Source: Glaciihabitans sp. dw_435
GTDB taxonomy: Bacteria; Actinomycetota; Actinomycetes; Actinomycetales; Microbacteriaceae
Direction of reading: 5' to 3'
Length of the DNA: 64,000 nucleotides
Assembly (NCBI RefSeq): GCF_018449675.1
Contig: NZ_JAAVUZ010000008.1
Span: forward strand, 62,001-126,000
Shown: in pieces, positions 37,132 to 46,086 of the stretch
Layout: each line of letters opens with the position of its first letter
How positions within the stretch are numbered: position 1 is the first letter of the stretch
The notes under the pieces: model-generated
The model's database searches: none
Told to the model about the DNA's origin: nothing
The model's input: the letters and a program-made list of their open reading frames with translations, nothing else
Translations under genes and position numbers: made by a program

Positions 37132-38276
37132 GGGCGCAGCTCGGTCGGGGCGTAGATCGCCTGGGCGAGCGATCGCAGAACGGCACCGGTGGTCGGTCCG
37201 AATGACAGGATCTGTCCGTCGCTCATGTCGACGACGCGGTGGTTGTTGCCTGCCGTGGTGTCGCTGACACCGGGCCGCGCGAGCAGGCCCTTCAGCCCAC
37301 CGGTCGACTCGACGCCACCGGTCATCGTGAGGATCAGGTCGGGATTGATCGCGAGCAGTGCCTCGCTGTTGGCCGGACGGGCGCCCGTTATGCCCGCCTC
37401 CGTGGCGACGTCGATCGCGCCGAGCGAATCGATGAGGTCATCCGCCCCCTCGCCCTTGCCGAGGATGAAGAAGATAGAGCCGGCGCCCCGCACGTAGAGG
37501 AACGCGATCCGCAGCTTCTTGGCCGGGTCCGACGGCGCCATGGCGGCGATGTCCGCTTTCGCGTCGGTGATTTCCTGCTCCGAGCGGTCGGCGAGCTGCT
37601 GGGCCGCGGTGTCAACACCGAGCGCGTGGCCGACGGCGAGGATCTGCTCGCCCACGGTCGCGAGGCTGCGGCTGCCATCGAAGAAGACGACGGCGACACC
37701 GGCATCCCGCAACTGGTCCTGCACTTCGCGTGGTCCGATGCTCTTGTCGGTGAGGATGACCGTCGGCTTCAGCTTCAGGATCGCCTCGCCGTTGAGCTCG
37801 TGGCCGTCCTGGGTGACGAGCGGAAGGTCGGCCATGCTCGCCATGGTGTTCGAGACGGTGCGCCCGACGAGCTTGTCGGCGAGCCCCAGGCCGACGACGG
37901 TTTCGGCGAGGGTGCCGTACAGGTCGAGCGCCAGGATGCGCGACGTGTCCGTGATGGTGACCTTCGTGCCCTCCTCGTCGGTGACGGTGACCGGCAGCAC
38001 GGACGTGACGTCCGTCGCAATCGGAACGACATCGCTGATGGATGCCGCGGTCGAGGCACCCGTCAGCGAATGCGGGTCCGGAAGGGGCGTGCCGGTCGTC
38101 GTCGGGGTGGAGGTTGACGCCGGCGCCGCGGTCGAACCGGCTGCATCGGACGGCGTTGCCGCCTGGCATCCCGCGAGCAGACCGACGGTGAGGACGGCGA
38201 CGGCGAGAATCAGCGGGCCGCGGGCCCCCGCGGAACTACCGCGCGGGGCTCGCGAGCGGGGAAGGCCGCGGCTCAT
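37128..38276 (-). CDS. hmuT: Haem ABC transporter substrate-binding lipoprotein HmuT
   Basis: The 382-residue protein carries a basic N-terminus, a hydrophobic stretch and a lipobox (LLAGC, Cys about residue 37), then a Ser/Thr/Pro spacer. The rest is a class III binding-protein fold: RILALDLYGTLAETVVGLGL, DLPLVTQDGHELNGEAILKLKPTVI seen in part, and AGITGARPANSEALLAINPDLIL seen in part. These are typical of HmuT/BtuF-like proteins. It takes haem from surface HtaA proteins and hands it to HmuUV. The ATG overlaps the stop of the htaA-like gene (ATGA). Confidence 0.93.
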   Translation of the reverse strand: MSRGLPRSRAPRGSSAGARGPLILAVAVLTVGLLAGCQAATPSDAAGSTAAPASTSTPTTTGTPLPDPHSLTGASTAASISDVVPIATDVTSVLPVTVTDEEGTKVTITDTSRILALDLYGTLAETVVGLGLADKLVGRTVSNTMASMADLPLVTQDGHELNGEAILKLKPTVILTDKSIGPREVQDQLRDAGVAVVFFDGSRSLATVGEQILAVGHALGVDTAAQQLADRSEQEITDAKADIAAMAPSDPAKKLRIAFLYVRGAGSIFFILGKGEGADDLIDSLGAIDVATEAGITGARPANSEALLAINPDLILTMTGGVESTGGLKGLLARPGVSDTTAGNNHRVVDMSDGQILSFGPTTGAVLRSLAQAIYAPTELRP

Positions 38277-40897
38277 GACTCGGTCGAGCCGGACGCTGCC
38301 GCGCGAACGCGACGGCGACGCACGATCGACAGCATGCCGATGCCGGCGAGCATCAGCGCGCTGGCGCCGAGCAGGCTCACGTCCGGGCTGCCGGTTCCGG
38401 TGAGCGCGAGCGACGAGAACGTCGCGGAGTCACACTCGACCGATGCGCCGAGCGGAGCCGACAGGGTCAGTGGCGCGAGCGCCTGGCCGGTCGGGTAGAA
38501 GCCGCCGAACGCGGTCGCACCGTTCGCGGTCAGGGTGGTCGAGGCATCCGTCAATCGCAGTGTCGAGGATCCGACGGACGTGCCGCCCGCGGCGATCGTG
38601 GCGAACGGAACGTTGCTCATCGAGGTGCGCGTGCCGTCGAGCCCGAGCGTGTTGAAGGAGGCGATGACCGAGGCGGAGCCGGCCGAGGAGAGGCGAACGG
38701 ACATGTCACTGATAGTGATATCCAGGGCGCCGTCGTGACCGGTGAAGTGCAGGGTGCCCGGGAAGCGCACGATTCCCTTGTCCGCGGTCGTGTTGTAGCT
38801 GCCGGTGCCGTTCGACCAGACGAAGCGTCCATCTTCGTCGCCGATGCCTGACAGGCTCCACGAGCCGTTGGCAATGCTGCCGCTGATGTAGGAACGGAAC
38901 GACGTCTTGATTGCCCAGTCGAGGCTCGCACCGGAGACGGCGCGGGCGACGCACTTCGGTGCCTCCTCCGCGGCGGCCGCGGGCGTCGTCGTCGCCGCCG
39001 CGGCGACATACGTCAGGGGAGCGAGAGCGTTCTGCGAGGAATCGAGGCTGCCGACACCAGAGGCCAGCGACGTGTAGATCGCGTATGACTTGCCGTTCGG
39101 CGCGGGCAGCGCGACCGTGACCGAGAAGGATCCGTCGGCGTTCAGGCGTGCGGTGCGGGGCACTGTCGGGCCGGCGGCGGTGACGGATGCCCCGGCGGTG
39201 ACGGTTCCGGACGCTGTCTTGTTGATCGCGATCCAGATCGTCTGGCTCGTGATGAGCGCGCCGGCGCGGCTCGCGGAGTAGTAACCGTCGTAGCCGGCGA
39301 CGCCGACTCCGAGGTAGATGCCGGGGGACTGCGCGGAGAAGTTCTTACCTGTCACCGTGACGGTTCCGCCGCGGGCGGGGATCTTGCTCACCGAGAGCGA
39401 GGGGGCGGGTGCGTCCGGGACCGCGGGGGTCACCGGTGCGGTGGGATCCACGGTCGGCGGCACCACGACGGGCTGGCCGACGTAGCTGAGCTGAGTCACG
39501 GTGTTCTGCGACGTGTTGGTGGTGCCAAGGCCGTGGGCCTTCGAGGTGTAGACCGCGTAGGTGATACCCGACTTGGCGGGAAGGGTGACGGTGACCGAGA
39601 AGGTTCCCTTTGCGGTCATCGGTGCCGTGCGGCCGAGTGCGGTCGTGCTGTCCGTGTTGTCGATGTCGATCCAGATGGTCTCCGAATCGATGAGCTTGTC
39701 CGTCGAGCCGTAGATGCCGGAAAGACCGACGGGTCCGACTCCGAGGTAGATGCCGGGGGAGGTAGCGCTGAAGCCCGTGCCGGTCAGCGTGACCTTGCCG
39801 CCCGCGGTGGGGATCTGCGTCGCGGTGATCGACGGGCCCGTGGGCGACGTCGGAGTGGTGGTGGGCGGTGCCGTCGGGGTCGACGTCGGGGGAGTGGTGG
39901 GGGTGCCCGTCGGCGTGGTGGTCGGCGGGGTGACGGGTGTTGCGTAGGTGAGCGGTGCGCTCGTGTTCTGGGTGGTGTCGCGACCGGCTCCCTGTCCCTC
40001 ACCCTTGGAGGCGTAGACCGACCAGGTGGTGACGCCGTCATCGGCGGGAAGGGTCAGCGTTGCGGTGAAGCTGCCGTCGCTATTCATCGGTGCGGTGTTG
40101 GCGCCGACGGTGTTGCCGACCTTGATCTGCACGGCCTTGCTGGCGTCCAGTCCCGGTGCGACGTAGAGGTTCGCGGCACCCGAGTGGCCGGCGGCGATGT
40201 AGATACCGGGGTCGGTGGTGGAGAAGCCCGTGCCGGAGACGGTCACAATGCCGCCGCCCGCTGGGATCTGCGAGACGGTCAGGGCCGGGGTGGGCGGCGT
40301 CGGGGTGCCGGTGGGCGCGCTCGTCGGGGTATCGGTGGGAGAGACCGTGGGTGGCGTGGTGGGCGTTTCCGACGGGGTCGGTGTGGCGGTGGGCGTCTCT
40401 ACCGGTGCCTCGGCGTAGCTCAGGTTCGTCGTGACGTTCTGGGTGAAGTCGGCGTACGCGCCAAGGCCGTGGGCCTTGGAAGAGAAGACTGCGTACGAAG
40501 AATCGGTTCCGGCGGGCGCCGTGATGGTGAAGCTGAAGGTGCCCTGCGCCGACATGGGTTCGGTGCGCGCACCGCTGGATCCGCCCGAGGTGTTGGCAGT
40601 GTCCACCCACACTGTTTCGCTGCCGACGAGGGTCGCCGAGTAGAAGCCCGTGGCGGACTGGTTGCCGAGTCCGACGTAGATGCCGGGGTCGGTCGTGTCA
40701 AAGCCACTGCCCGTGATGGTGACGGGTCCGCCGCCGTCGGGTGCTTCGCTGACGGTGATTGAGGGGGCTGGTGCCGCCTGCGCGATTGCCCCGCCGCCGA
40801 CCACCATGGCCGCTGCCAACAAGGCCGTTGTGGCCACACCGAGAATCTTCGTGCCGAAACGTCGCCGGTCCGGGGACGGGCGTGTGGAAATTGACAA
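38273..40897 (-). CDS. Surface haem-binding protein with four Ig-like repeats, an HtaA domain and a LAxTG end
   Basis: The 874-residue secreted protein begins with a signal peptide (RRRFGTKILGVATTALLAAA, ending AQA). Four repeats of about 105 residues follow, starting near 43, 204, 353 and 499, each with a GGxVTxxGxxFxxxxPGIYxG motif, and Thr/Pro-rich linkers separate them. An HtaA haem-binding domain lies at about 647-815 (LDWAIKTSFRSYI, GIVRFPGTLHFTGHDGALD). The end has LALTG (near residue 829), a hydrophobic helix and RRRRVR, a sorting signal of the LAxTG type. I chose the TTG start at 40897 because an AGGGAG site lies 7 nt before it; a GTG/ATG-type start further up to 40942 would run toward the operator. 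First gene of the haem operon. Confidence 0.87.
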   Translation of the reverse strand: MSISTRPSPDRRRFGTKILGVATTALLAAAMVVGGGAIAQAAPAPSITVSEAPDGGGPVTITGSGFDTTDPGIYVGLGNQSATGFYSATLVGSETVWVDTANTSGGSSGARTEPMSAQGTFSFTITAPAGTDSSYAVFSSKAHGLGAYADFTQNVTTNLSYAEAPVETPTATPTPSETPTTPPTVSPTDTPTSAPTGTPTPPTPALTVSQIPAGGGIVTVSGTGFSTTDPGIYIAAGHSGAANLYVAPGLDASKAVQIKVGNTVGANTAPMNSDGSFTATLTLPADDGVTTWSVYASKGEGQGAGRDTTQNTSAPLTYATPVTPPTTTPTGTPTTPPTSTPTAPPTTTPTSPTGPSITATQIPTAGGKVTLTGTGFSATSPGIYLGVGPVGLSGIYGSTDKLIDSETIWIDIDNTDSTTALGRTAPMTAKGTFSVTVTLPAKSGITYAVYTSKAHGLGTTNTSQNTVTQLSYVGQPVVVPPTVDPTAPVTPAVPDAPAPSLSVSKIPARGGTVTVTGKNFSAQSPGIYLGVGVAGYDGYYSASRAGALITSQTIWIAINKTASGTVTAGASVTAAGPTVPRTARLNADGSFSVTVALPAPNGKSYAIYTSLASGVGSLDSSQNALAPLTYVAAAATTTPAAAAEEAPKCVARAVSGASLDWAIKTSFRSYISGSIANGSWSLSGIGDEDGRFVWSNGTGSYNTTADKGIVRFPGTLHFTGHDGALDITISDMSVRLSSAGSASVIASFNTLGLDGTRTSMSNVPFATIAAGGTSVGSSTLRLTDASTTLTANGATAFGGFYPTGQALAPLTLSAPLGASVECDSATFSSLALTGTGSPDVSLLGASALMLAGIGMLSIVRRRRVRAAASGSTES

Positions 40898-40946
40898 CGA
40901 AGTTCTCCCTGCTGTGGAACGCGGCTCTAGACTGTGAGCCACCGGG

Positions 40947-40990
40947 TTAGGATGACCTCAATAAGGCTTACCTTATTAAGGCTTACCTAA
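40947..40990. promoter_or_regulatory. Triple iron-box operator (DtxR/IdeR-like) between htaA-like gene and haem oxygenase gene
   Basis: Three inverted repeats with the same geometry follow one another: TTAGG-ATGA-CCTCA (40947-40960), AATAAGG-CTTA-CCTTATT (40960-40977, perfect) and TTAAGG-CTTA-CCTAA (40976-40990). They are about 15 bp apart and resemble the DtxR/IdeR box TTAGGTTAGSCTAACCTAA. The divergent promoters of the haem operon and hmuO should both be repressed when iron is plentiful. Confidence 0.8.
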
Positions 40991-41050
40991 CTTAGCCGCA
41001 ACCGCGTCGATCGTGCCAGTCCGATCGGTGACCTACTCAAGGAGCACCCG

Positions 41051-41722
41051 ATGTCCGTACCAGCTGCCCCCGCCGAGACCGCCGCCGTGACGAGCTTCGC
41101 CGCCCAGGTTCGCGAACGTTCGCAGGGTGCGCACACGCGCGCCGAGAACGCCGGCTTCATGAGTCGTCTCATGGGTGGCGAGGGAACGATCGCCGGCTAC
41201 ACCGCGCTGACCTCGCAGTACTACTTCATCTACGACGCCCTCGAGCGCGTGGGAGAGACCTGGCGCGACGACGCCATCGGCAGCATGTTCGTGGACGACG
41301 CCCTGCTGCGCCGCACCGCGCTCGAAGCCGACCTCGAATACTTCCTCGGTGCCGACTGGCGCGAGACCATCGTCGCGTCGGCCCCGACCCAGGCCTACGT
41401 CGAACGCCTCGAGACGATCGCTGCCCGCAGCTCCGCCGAGTTCGTCGCGCACCACTACATCCGGTACCTCGGTGACCTCTCTGGTGGGCAGATCATCCGC
41501 GTCATGGTGCAGCGTCACTACGGCATCCCGGACGAGGGCCTCAACTTCCTCAACTTCCCGCTGATCCCGAAGCCGAAGCCGTTCAAGGACGACTATCGGG
41601 CTGCCCTCGAGAACGCACCGTGGACCGCAGAGGAGCGTGCGGCACTCATCGCCGAGGTCGAGGTCGCCTATGGCCTCAACTTCGACCTGTTCACCGAGCT
41701 GGGTCGCTCGCAGGAGCAGTAG
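41051..41722 (+). CDS. hmuO: Biliverdin-producing haem oxygenase
   Basis: The 223-residue enzyme opens the haem ring to give biliverdin, CO and iron. The proximal histidine lies in GAHTRAENAGFMSRLMGG, and the distal-helix motif YIRYLGDLSGGQI is intact, as in HmuO of Corynebacterium. The ATG at 41051 follows AAGGAGCA. The gene is divergent from the haem-uptake operon across the iron boxes and completes the pathway from surface haem to iron. Confidence 0.96.
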   Translation: MSVPAAPAETAAVTSFAAQVRERSQGAHTRAENAGFMSRLMGGEGTIAGYTALTSQYYFIYDALERVGETWRDDAIGSMFVDDALLRRTALEADLEYFLGADWRETIVASAPTQAYVERLETIAARSSAEFVAHHYIRYLGDLSGGQIIRVMVQRHYGIPDEGLNFLNFPLIPKPKPFKDDYRAALENAPWTAEERAALIAEVEVAYGLNFDLFTELGRSQEQ

Positions 41723-42488
41723 CGGGCAGCTTCTTCAGCAGGTGGTTCTTCGGCCACTGCCGCAGCGCGTTGGGCAATAGCGGGTAGATGTGGGCCGCGG
41801 CACGCATCATCCGCTCGAACCGGCGCTCTTTCGCGTCGTCCCACGCTAAGCCGAAATCGTGGCGGACGGCGGATGGCAGCAGGCCGATCGTGAGCCAGCG
41901 GGCGAGGGGCATCGCTGCCCTCAACCACACAGGGCCAACCCGCGGCCAGAGCAGCTGGCGGGCGACGCCCCGCGTCACGTCGTCCACGACGAGGCCGTCG
42001 ATGGCCGCATCCCAGTACTGACGGAACGCCGCGATATCGCGCGGCCACAGCTCGCGCGGCATCTGCAGGCCGACCCCGATCTCGGCGTAGTCCTGGTAAA
42101 TCGCTTCGGCGTCCGCCGGGCCGAGGGCACCGAAGATGCGCTCGTGCATCACGATGGCCGAGTCGTACAGGGTGGCGGTGACCCAGAGCTGCAGCTGCGG
42201 ATCGACGGCGGTGTAGGCGGGACCGCCGGTCGCGCCACCACCCTCGGAGACGACGGGCGCGTGCGCGCGGTTGACCATGGCGGTGACGAAGCGCGCCTGC
42301 CCCTCGGTTCCCCAGAGCAGCGCGTACACATAGGTGAGGGTGTGGCGCAGCCGCCGGGTCGGGTCGGTTGCAAAACTCGAGTGCTCGGCGACGGCATGGC
42401 CAACAGCGGGGTTGCCCAGCTGCAGCAGGATCGCGCGGCCGCCGGCGCCCAACAGCACGGCCTCGGATCCCATGTCGCGTAGTCGCAT
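41691..42488 (-). CDS. Oxygenase MpaB family protein (DUF2236)
   Basis: The 265-residue protein matches the DUF2236/MpaB-like family: GSEAVLLGAGGRAILLQLGNPAVGHAVAEHS at the start (residues 7-37), HTLTYVYALLWGTEGQ, and TATLYDSAIVMHERIFG. Members are thought to be haem-binding oxygenases; latex-clearing protein is a distant relative. The ATG at 42488 was preferred over one at 42548. It ends 31 nt inside the 3' end of the haem oxygenase gene, which is convergent. Its substrate is unknown. Confidence 0.82.
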   Translation of the reverse strand: MRLRDMGSEAVLLGAGGRAILLQLGNPAVGHAVAEHSSFATDPTRRLRHTLTYVYALLWGTEGQARFVTAMVNRAHAPVVSEGGGATGGPAYTAVDPQLQLWVTATLYDSAIVMHERIFGALGPADAEAIYQDYAEIGVGLQMPRELWPRDIAAFRQYWDAAIDGLVVDDVTRGVARQLLWPRVGPVWLRAAMPLARWLTIGLLPSAVRHDFGLAWDDAKERRFERMMRAAAHIYPLLPNALRQWPKNHLLKKLPATAPASDPAR

Positions 42489-42598
42489 GCACCGATTCTC
42501 TCGCGTGCCGCTGTGCCTGCCATGGACGGATGCCCCGGCCCGGGGCATCCACTCGCCGCCGCGTCCCAGTGTCGGGGCGGGGTCCAGCGGGAAACGGG

Positions 42599-42604
42599 TA
42601 GAGT
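42599..42604 (+). promoter_or_regulatory. Possible -10 box (TAGAGT) of the sucCD operon
   Basis: TAGAGT lies 93 nt before the sucC start and would give a leader of about 85 nt. No obvious -35 box or known regulator site is visible. Confidence 0.4.
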
Positions 42605-42697
42605 TTCACGTGGTTCAGGTGTCTCGATGACGAGTTAAGTCGCTGTCGGGATGGTGTGCCGCGTCCGAGTAAGCCCGCCACGGATTGGAATTGCAGC

Positions 42698-43867
42698 GTG
42701 GATCTTTTCGAGTACCAGGCCAGGGACCTCTTCGAGTCCTATGGCGTACCTGTACTAGCCGGAATCACGGCCGACACCCCGGACGAGGTGAGGGCAGCCG
42801 CCGAGAAGTTGGGCGGCGTTGTCGTCGTCAAGGCCCAGGTGAAGGTCGGCGGTCGCGGAAAGGCGGGCGGCGTCAAGGTCGCCAAGACTCCGGATGAGGC
42901 GTTCGCCGCGGCGGAGTCCATCCTCGGACTCGACATCAAGGGCCACGTCGTCAAGCGCGTGATGGTCGCCGCCGGTGCCCGCATCGCCCAGGAGTTCTAC
43001 TTCTCGGTGCTGCTCGACCGCTCCAACCGCACCTTCCTGTCGATGGCCAGCGTCGAGGGCGGCATGGAGATCGAGATTCTCGCCGTCGAGAAGCCCGAGG
43101 CCCTCGCCCGCCTCCAGATCGACCCGCTCGAAGGCATCGACGAGGCCAAGGCACTCGAGATCGCCCGCGCCGCCGGCTTCCCCGAGGAGCTGCTCGGCAA
43201 GATCTCGCCCGTCATCGCCCGCCTGTGGAACGTCTTCAAGGGAGAGGATGCCACGCTCGTCGAGGTCAACCCGCTGGTGCTCACCGAGACCGGCGAGATC
43301 ATCGCCCTCGATGGCAAGATCACCATCGACGAGAACGCGGCGTTCCGTCACCCCAACCACCACGCACTCGAAGAGGCCGGTGACATCGACCCGCTGGAGG
43401 CGAAGGCCAAGGCCTCGAACCTCAACTACGTGAAGCTCGACGGTGAGGTCGGAATCATCGGCAATGGCGCGGGACTCGTGATGTCCACCCTCGACGTTGT
43501 CTCCTACGCGGGAGAGAAGCACGGCAACGTGCGTCCGGCGAACTTCCTCGACATCGGAGGTGGAGCGTCGGCCGAGGTCATGGCCGCGGGGCTCGACGTC
43601 ATCCTCGGTGACGAGCAGGTCAAGAGCGTCTTCGTCAACGTCTTCGGTGGCATCACCGCCTGCGACGCGGTCGCCAACGGCATCGTCGGCGCCCTCGAGA
43701 AGCTTGGCGACACGGCAACGAAGCCCCTCGTGGTGCGCCTGGACGGCAACAACGTCGTCGAGGGCCGCCAGATTCTTGCCGACGCCGCTCACCCGCTGGT
43801 GACCGTTGTCGACACCATGGACGAGGCCGCCGACAAGGCAGCCGAACTCGCGTACGCAGCTCGCTAG
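42698..43867 (+). CDS. sucC: ADP-forming succinyl-CoA ligase, beta subunit
   Basis: The 389-residue protein is the ATP-grasp subunit that binds nucleotide and succinate in the TCA cycle. It begins [18 protein letters not shown] as in all SucC proteins and holds [18 protein letters not shown], the [13 protein letters not shown] metal-binding part and [13 protein letters not shown] at the CoA-domain end. I chose the GTG at 42698 by homology; an earlier ATG-type start would add 14 atypical residues. sucD follows after 17 nt. Confidence 0.96.
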   Translation: MDLFEYQARDLFESYGVPVLAGITADTPDEVRAAAEKLGGVVVVKAQVKVGGRGKAGGVKVAKTPDEAFAAAESILGLDIKGHVVKRVMVAAGARIAQEFYFSVLLDRSNRTFLSMASVEGGMEIEILAVEKPEALARLQIDPLEGIDEAKALEIARAAGFPEELLGKISPVIARLWNVFKGEDATLVEVNPLVLTETGEIIALDGKITIDENAAFRHPNHHALEEAGDIDPLEAKAKASNLNYVKLDGEVGIIGNGAGLVMSTLDVVSYAGEKHGNVRPANFLDIGGGASAEVMAAGLDVILGDEQVKSVFVNVFGGITACDAVANGIVGALEKLGDTATKPLVVRLDGNNVVEGRQILADAAHPLVTVVDTMDEAADKAAELAYAAR

Positions 43868-43884
43868 GGAAAAGGAACAGCACA

Positions 43885-44772
43885 ATGTCGATCTTTCTCG
43901 ACGAGAACTCCGTAATCATCGTCCAGGGACTCACCGGGTCCGAGGGCACCAAGCACGCGGGCCGCATGCTCGCGTCGGGCTCGAAGATCGTCGGCGGGGT
44001 GAACCCGCGCAAGGCGGGAACGACCGTCGAGATCGAGGGCACCGAGCTGCCGATCTTCGGCACCGTTGCCGAGGCGATGAGCTCCACCGGCGCCAACGTG
44101 TCCGTCATCTTCGTTCCCCCGGCCCTCGCCAAGGGCGCGGTCCTCGAGGCGATCGACGCGGCAATCCCGCTTGCCATCGTGATCACCGAGGGCATTCCCG
44201 TGCACGACTCCGCGGAGTTCTGGGCCTACGCCATCTCCAAGGGCAACACCACCCAGATCATCGGCCCGAACTGCCCCGGCATCATCAGCCCCGGCAAGTC
44301 GAACGCGGGCATCATCCCGTCGACGATCACCGAGGCGGGACCCATCGGACTCGTCTCCAAGTCGGGCACGCTGACCTACCAGATGATGTTCGAGCTGCGT
44401 GATCTCGGATTCTCCACCGCCATCGGCATCGGCGGCGACCCCATCATCGGCACCACCCACATCGACGCCCTCAAGGCGTTCGAGGCGGACCCCGAGACCC
44501 GGGCGATCGTCATGATCGGCGAGATCGGTGGCGACGCCGAAGAGCGTGCGGCCGCATTCATCCAGGAGCACGTGACTAAGCCGGTCGTGGCCTACGTCGC
44601 GGGTTTCACCGCTCCCGAGGGAAAGACCATGGGCCACGCGGGCGCGATCGTCTCCGACGGAGCCGGCACCGCCCAGGGCAAGAAGGAGGCCCTGGAGGCC
44701 GCCGGTGTGCGCGTCGGCAAGACCCCGTCCGAGACCGCAGCGATCCTGCGTGAGGTCTACGCGGCGCTGTAA
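43885..44772 (+). CDS. sucD: Succinyl-CoA ligase, alpha subunit
   Basis: The 295-residue subunit binds CoA through its N-terminal Rossmann domain ([17 protein letters not shown]) and carries the phospho-histidine in [15 protein letters not shown] near residue 252. ENPCI-like [16 protein letters not shown] is present. It pairs with SucC to make succinate and ATP from succinyl-CoA. The ATG follows a GGAAAAGGA site 17 nt after sucC. Confidence 0.97.
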   Translation: MSIFLDENSVIIVQGLTGSEGTKHAGRMLASGSKIVGGVNPRKAGTTVEIEGTELPIFGTVAEAMSSTGANVSVIFVPPALAKGAVLEAIDAAIPLAIVITEGIPVHDSAEFWAYAISKGNTTQIIGPNCPGIISPGKSNAGIIPSTITEAGPIGLVSKSGTLTYQMMFELRDLGFSTAIGIGGDPIIGTTHIDALKAFEADPETRAIVMIGEIGGDAEERAAAFIQEHVTKPVVAYVAGFTAPEGKTMGHAGAIVSDGAGTAQGKKEALEAAGVRVGKTPSETAAILREVYAAL

Positions 44773-44787
44773 CTCTCCGCACCACAC

Positions 44788-44821
44788 GAGGGCGCGATCA
44801 ACTCCGGTTGGTCGCGTCCTC
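44788..44821. terminator. Hairpin at the sucD / DUF4166 convergent junction
   Basis: A 15-bp stem with two wobble pairs (44788-44802 with 44807-44821) overlaps the last codons of the convergent DUF4166 gene. It lacks a clear T run, so it is a weak terminator candidate. Confidence 0.35.
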
Positions 44822-45421
44822 GTCGGTTAACGCGTGCCGGAAGGTGAAGCTCCCGCGGTACTCGAAGATCTCGCCCAGCAGCGGATTGCGCATCCGCACG
44901 CTCACGTGCTGCGCGTCGCCGTCCCAGCATTCGGTGAGGGTGACGCGTGCCGACAGCACGGCGGGGACGGGCAGGCGCAGACGCCGGAGGTGGAGCCAGA
45001 CGCCATCGGACTGCATCGCAAGCGCGCCATCCACTATCCGCACCCTCAGGCGCACCTCGAGGCCGCGCCGCCGCCCCAGGAAGTCGTGGAGCCGGCCATC
45101 GATGACGTGCATGGTGTCTTCCATGATTCGCGTTCGCCCGGCGAACTGGAACAGCCGGCGGGCGCTCAACCCGTCGCCGGGGCCGGGCACGTTGAGGACC
45201 TCGAAGGGGATTGCCGTGCCGTACTCGGGAAATAGGATGTGGCGCCAGGCGAGGTAGGTGAAGACGGGGCGCAGCCATCGGTGGCGCGATCCGGCGACCT
45301 CGTACACGCCGGTGCCCACGCCGACGGAGCCGGCCGGCGGGCGTTCGAAGTAGGAGCGCAGCTCGGGAGCGAGGGCCGCGAAGTCGTCTCCGAGAACGCG
45401 CTGGTACACCGAGTCGGTCAC
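44798..45421 (-). CDS. DUF4166 domain protein, second copy
   Basis: The 207-residue protein begins TDSVYQRVLGDDFAALAPELRSYF and matches its upstream neighbour in layout: a GVGTGVYEV turn, HILFPEYGTAIPFEVLN, a middle beta-rich part and an EIFEYRGSFTFR end. DUF4166 has no known activity; the domain also occurs fused to saccharopine dehydrogenase-like proteins. The GTG start overlaps the stop of the preceding gene (GTGA), and it is the third gene of an operon. Confidence 0.78.
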   Translation of the reverse strand: MTDSVYQRVLGDDFAALAPELRSYFERPPAGSVGVGTGVYEVAGSRHRWLRPVFTYLAWRHILFPEYGTAIPFEVLNVPGPGDGLSARRLFQFAGRTRIMEDTMHVIDGRLHDFLGRRRGLEVRLRVRIVDGALAMQSDGVWLHLRRLRLPVPAVLSARVTLTECWDGDAQHVSVRMRNPLLGEIFEYRGSFTFRHALTDEDATNRS

Positions 45422-46086
45422 GTGCGGATCTCGTGTCGCACGGGCTTCAGCCGGGCGGGTGCGTCCTGGGCCGCGGTGAAGGTGCAATCGAAGGTGCCCT
45501 CGTAGCCGAACAGAAACCCGAACACCCGGTTATGCACCTCGAGGTTGATCGAATACTTTCCGAGCTCGTCGTTGTACGCCTCCCGCAGTGTCGCGCGCCC
45601 GCTGAACAGCATCGGGAAACGGAACGCAAGGGGCCCCTCGTAGAAACGCTGCTCGCCCGATCGCAGCAGCAGCGAGCCGTCGGGCTCGACCGTGAGATCG
45701 AGGTCAACGGCCAGGTGCTGGTGCGTGCCCAGGTAGTCGAGAACGACGCCGTCATGCAGCACCATGGTGGCGTCGAACCGGCTCGGGGTCGCGCGCACGC
45801 TGTACTCGCGCACGAACGTCACCGTCTCGCGGCCGAAGGGATCGCGGTACGGAAAGTTCTCGATCGTGAAGGGCACGTTCTCCCCGGTGTCCGGGATGAG
45901 AATGTTGCGCACCTTGCCGAGGTACAGGAACGGCAGGGTCCACCAGGGGCCGCGCCGCACCCGGGACATCACGCCGGTGCCCACACACGCGTAGCCAGCG
46001 TCGAGCCCCACGCCGAAGCGCTTCTGCAACTGCGGGTGGAGTCGGGCGAAGTCCTCGCCGAGTGCCCGTTCGAAGATTGAGGTCAC
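45418..46086 (-). CDS. DUF4166 domain protein, first copy
   Basis: The 222-residue protein shows the DUF4166 pattern: SIFERALGEDFARLHPQLQKRFG, a CVGTGVMSRVRRGPWWTLPF segment, NILIPDTGENVPFTIENFPY and VFGFLFGYEGTFDCTF near the end. It is soluble, with no signal peptide. It lies between an SRPBCC-like protein and a second DUF4166 protein and overlaps both genes by 4 nt. The tandem copies suggest they form a heterodimer or act on related molecules; this is inference. Confidence 0.8.
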   Translation of the reverse strand: MTSIFERALGEDFARLHPQLQKRFGVGLDAGYACVGTGVMSRVRRGPWWTLPFLYLGKVRNILIPDTGENVPFTIENFPYRDPFGRETVTFVREYSVRATPSRFDATMVLHDGVVLDYLGTHQHLAVDLDLTVEPDGSLLLRSGEQRFYEGPLAFRFPMLFSGRATLREAYNDELGKYSINLEVHNRVFGFLFGYEGTFDCTFTAAQDAPARLKPVRHEIRT

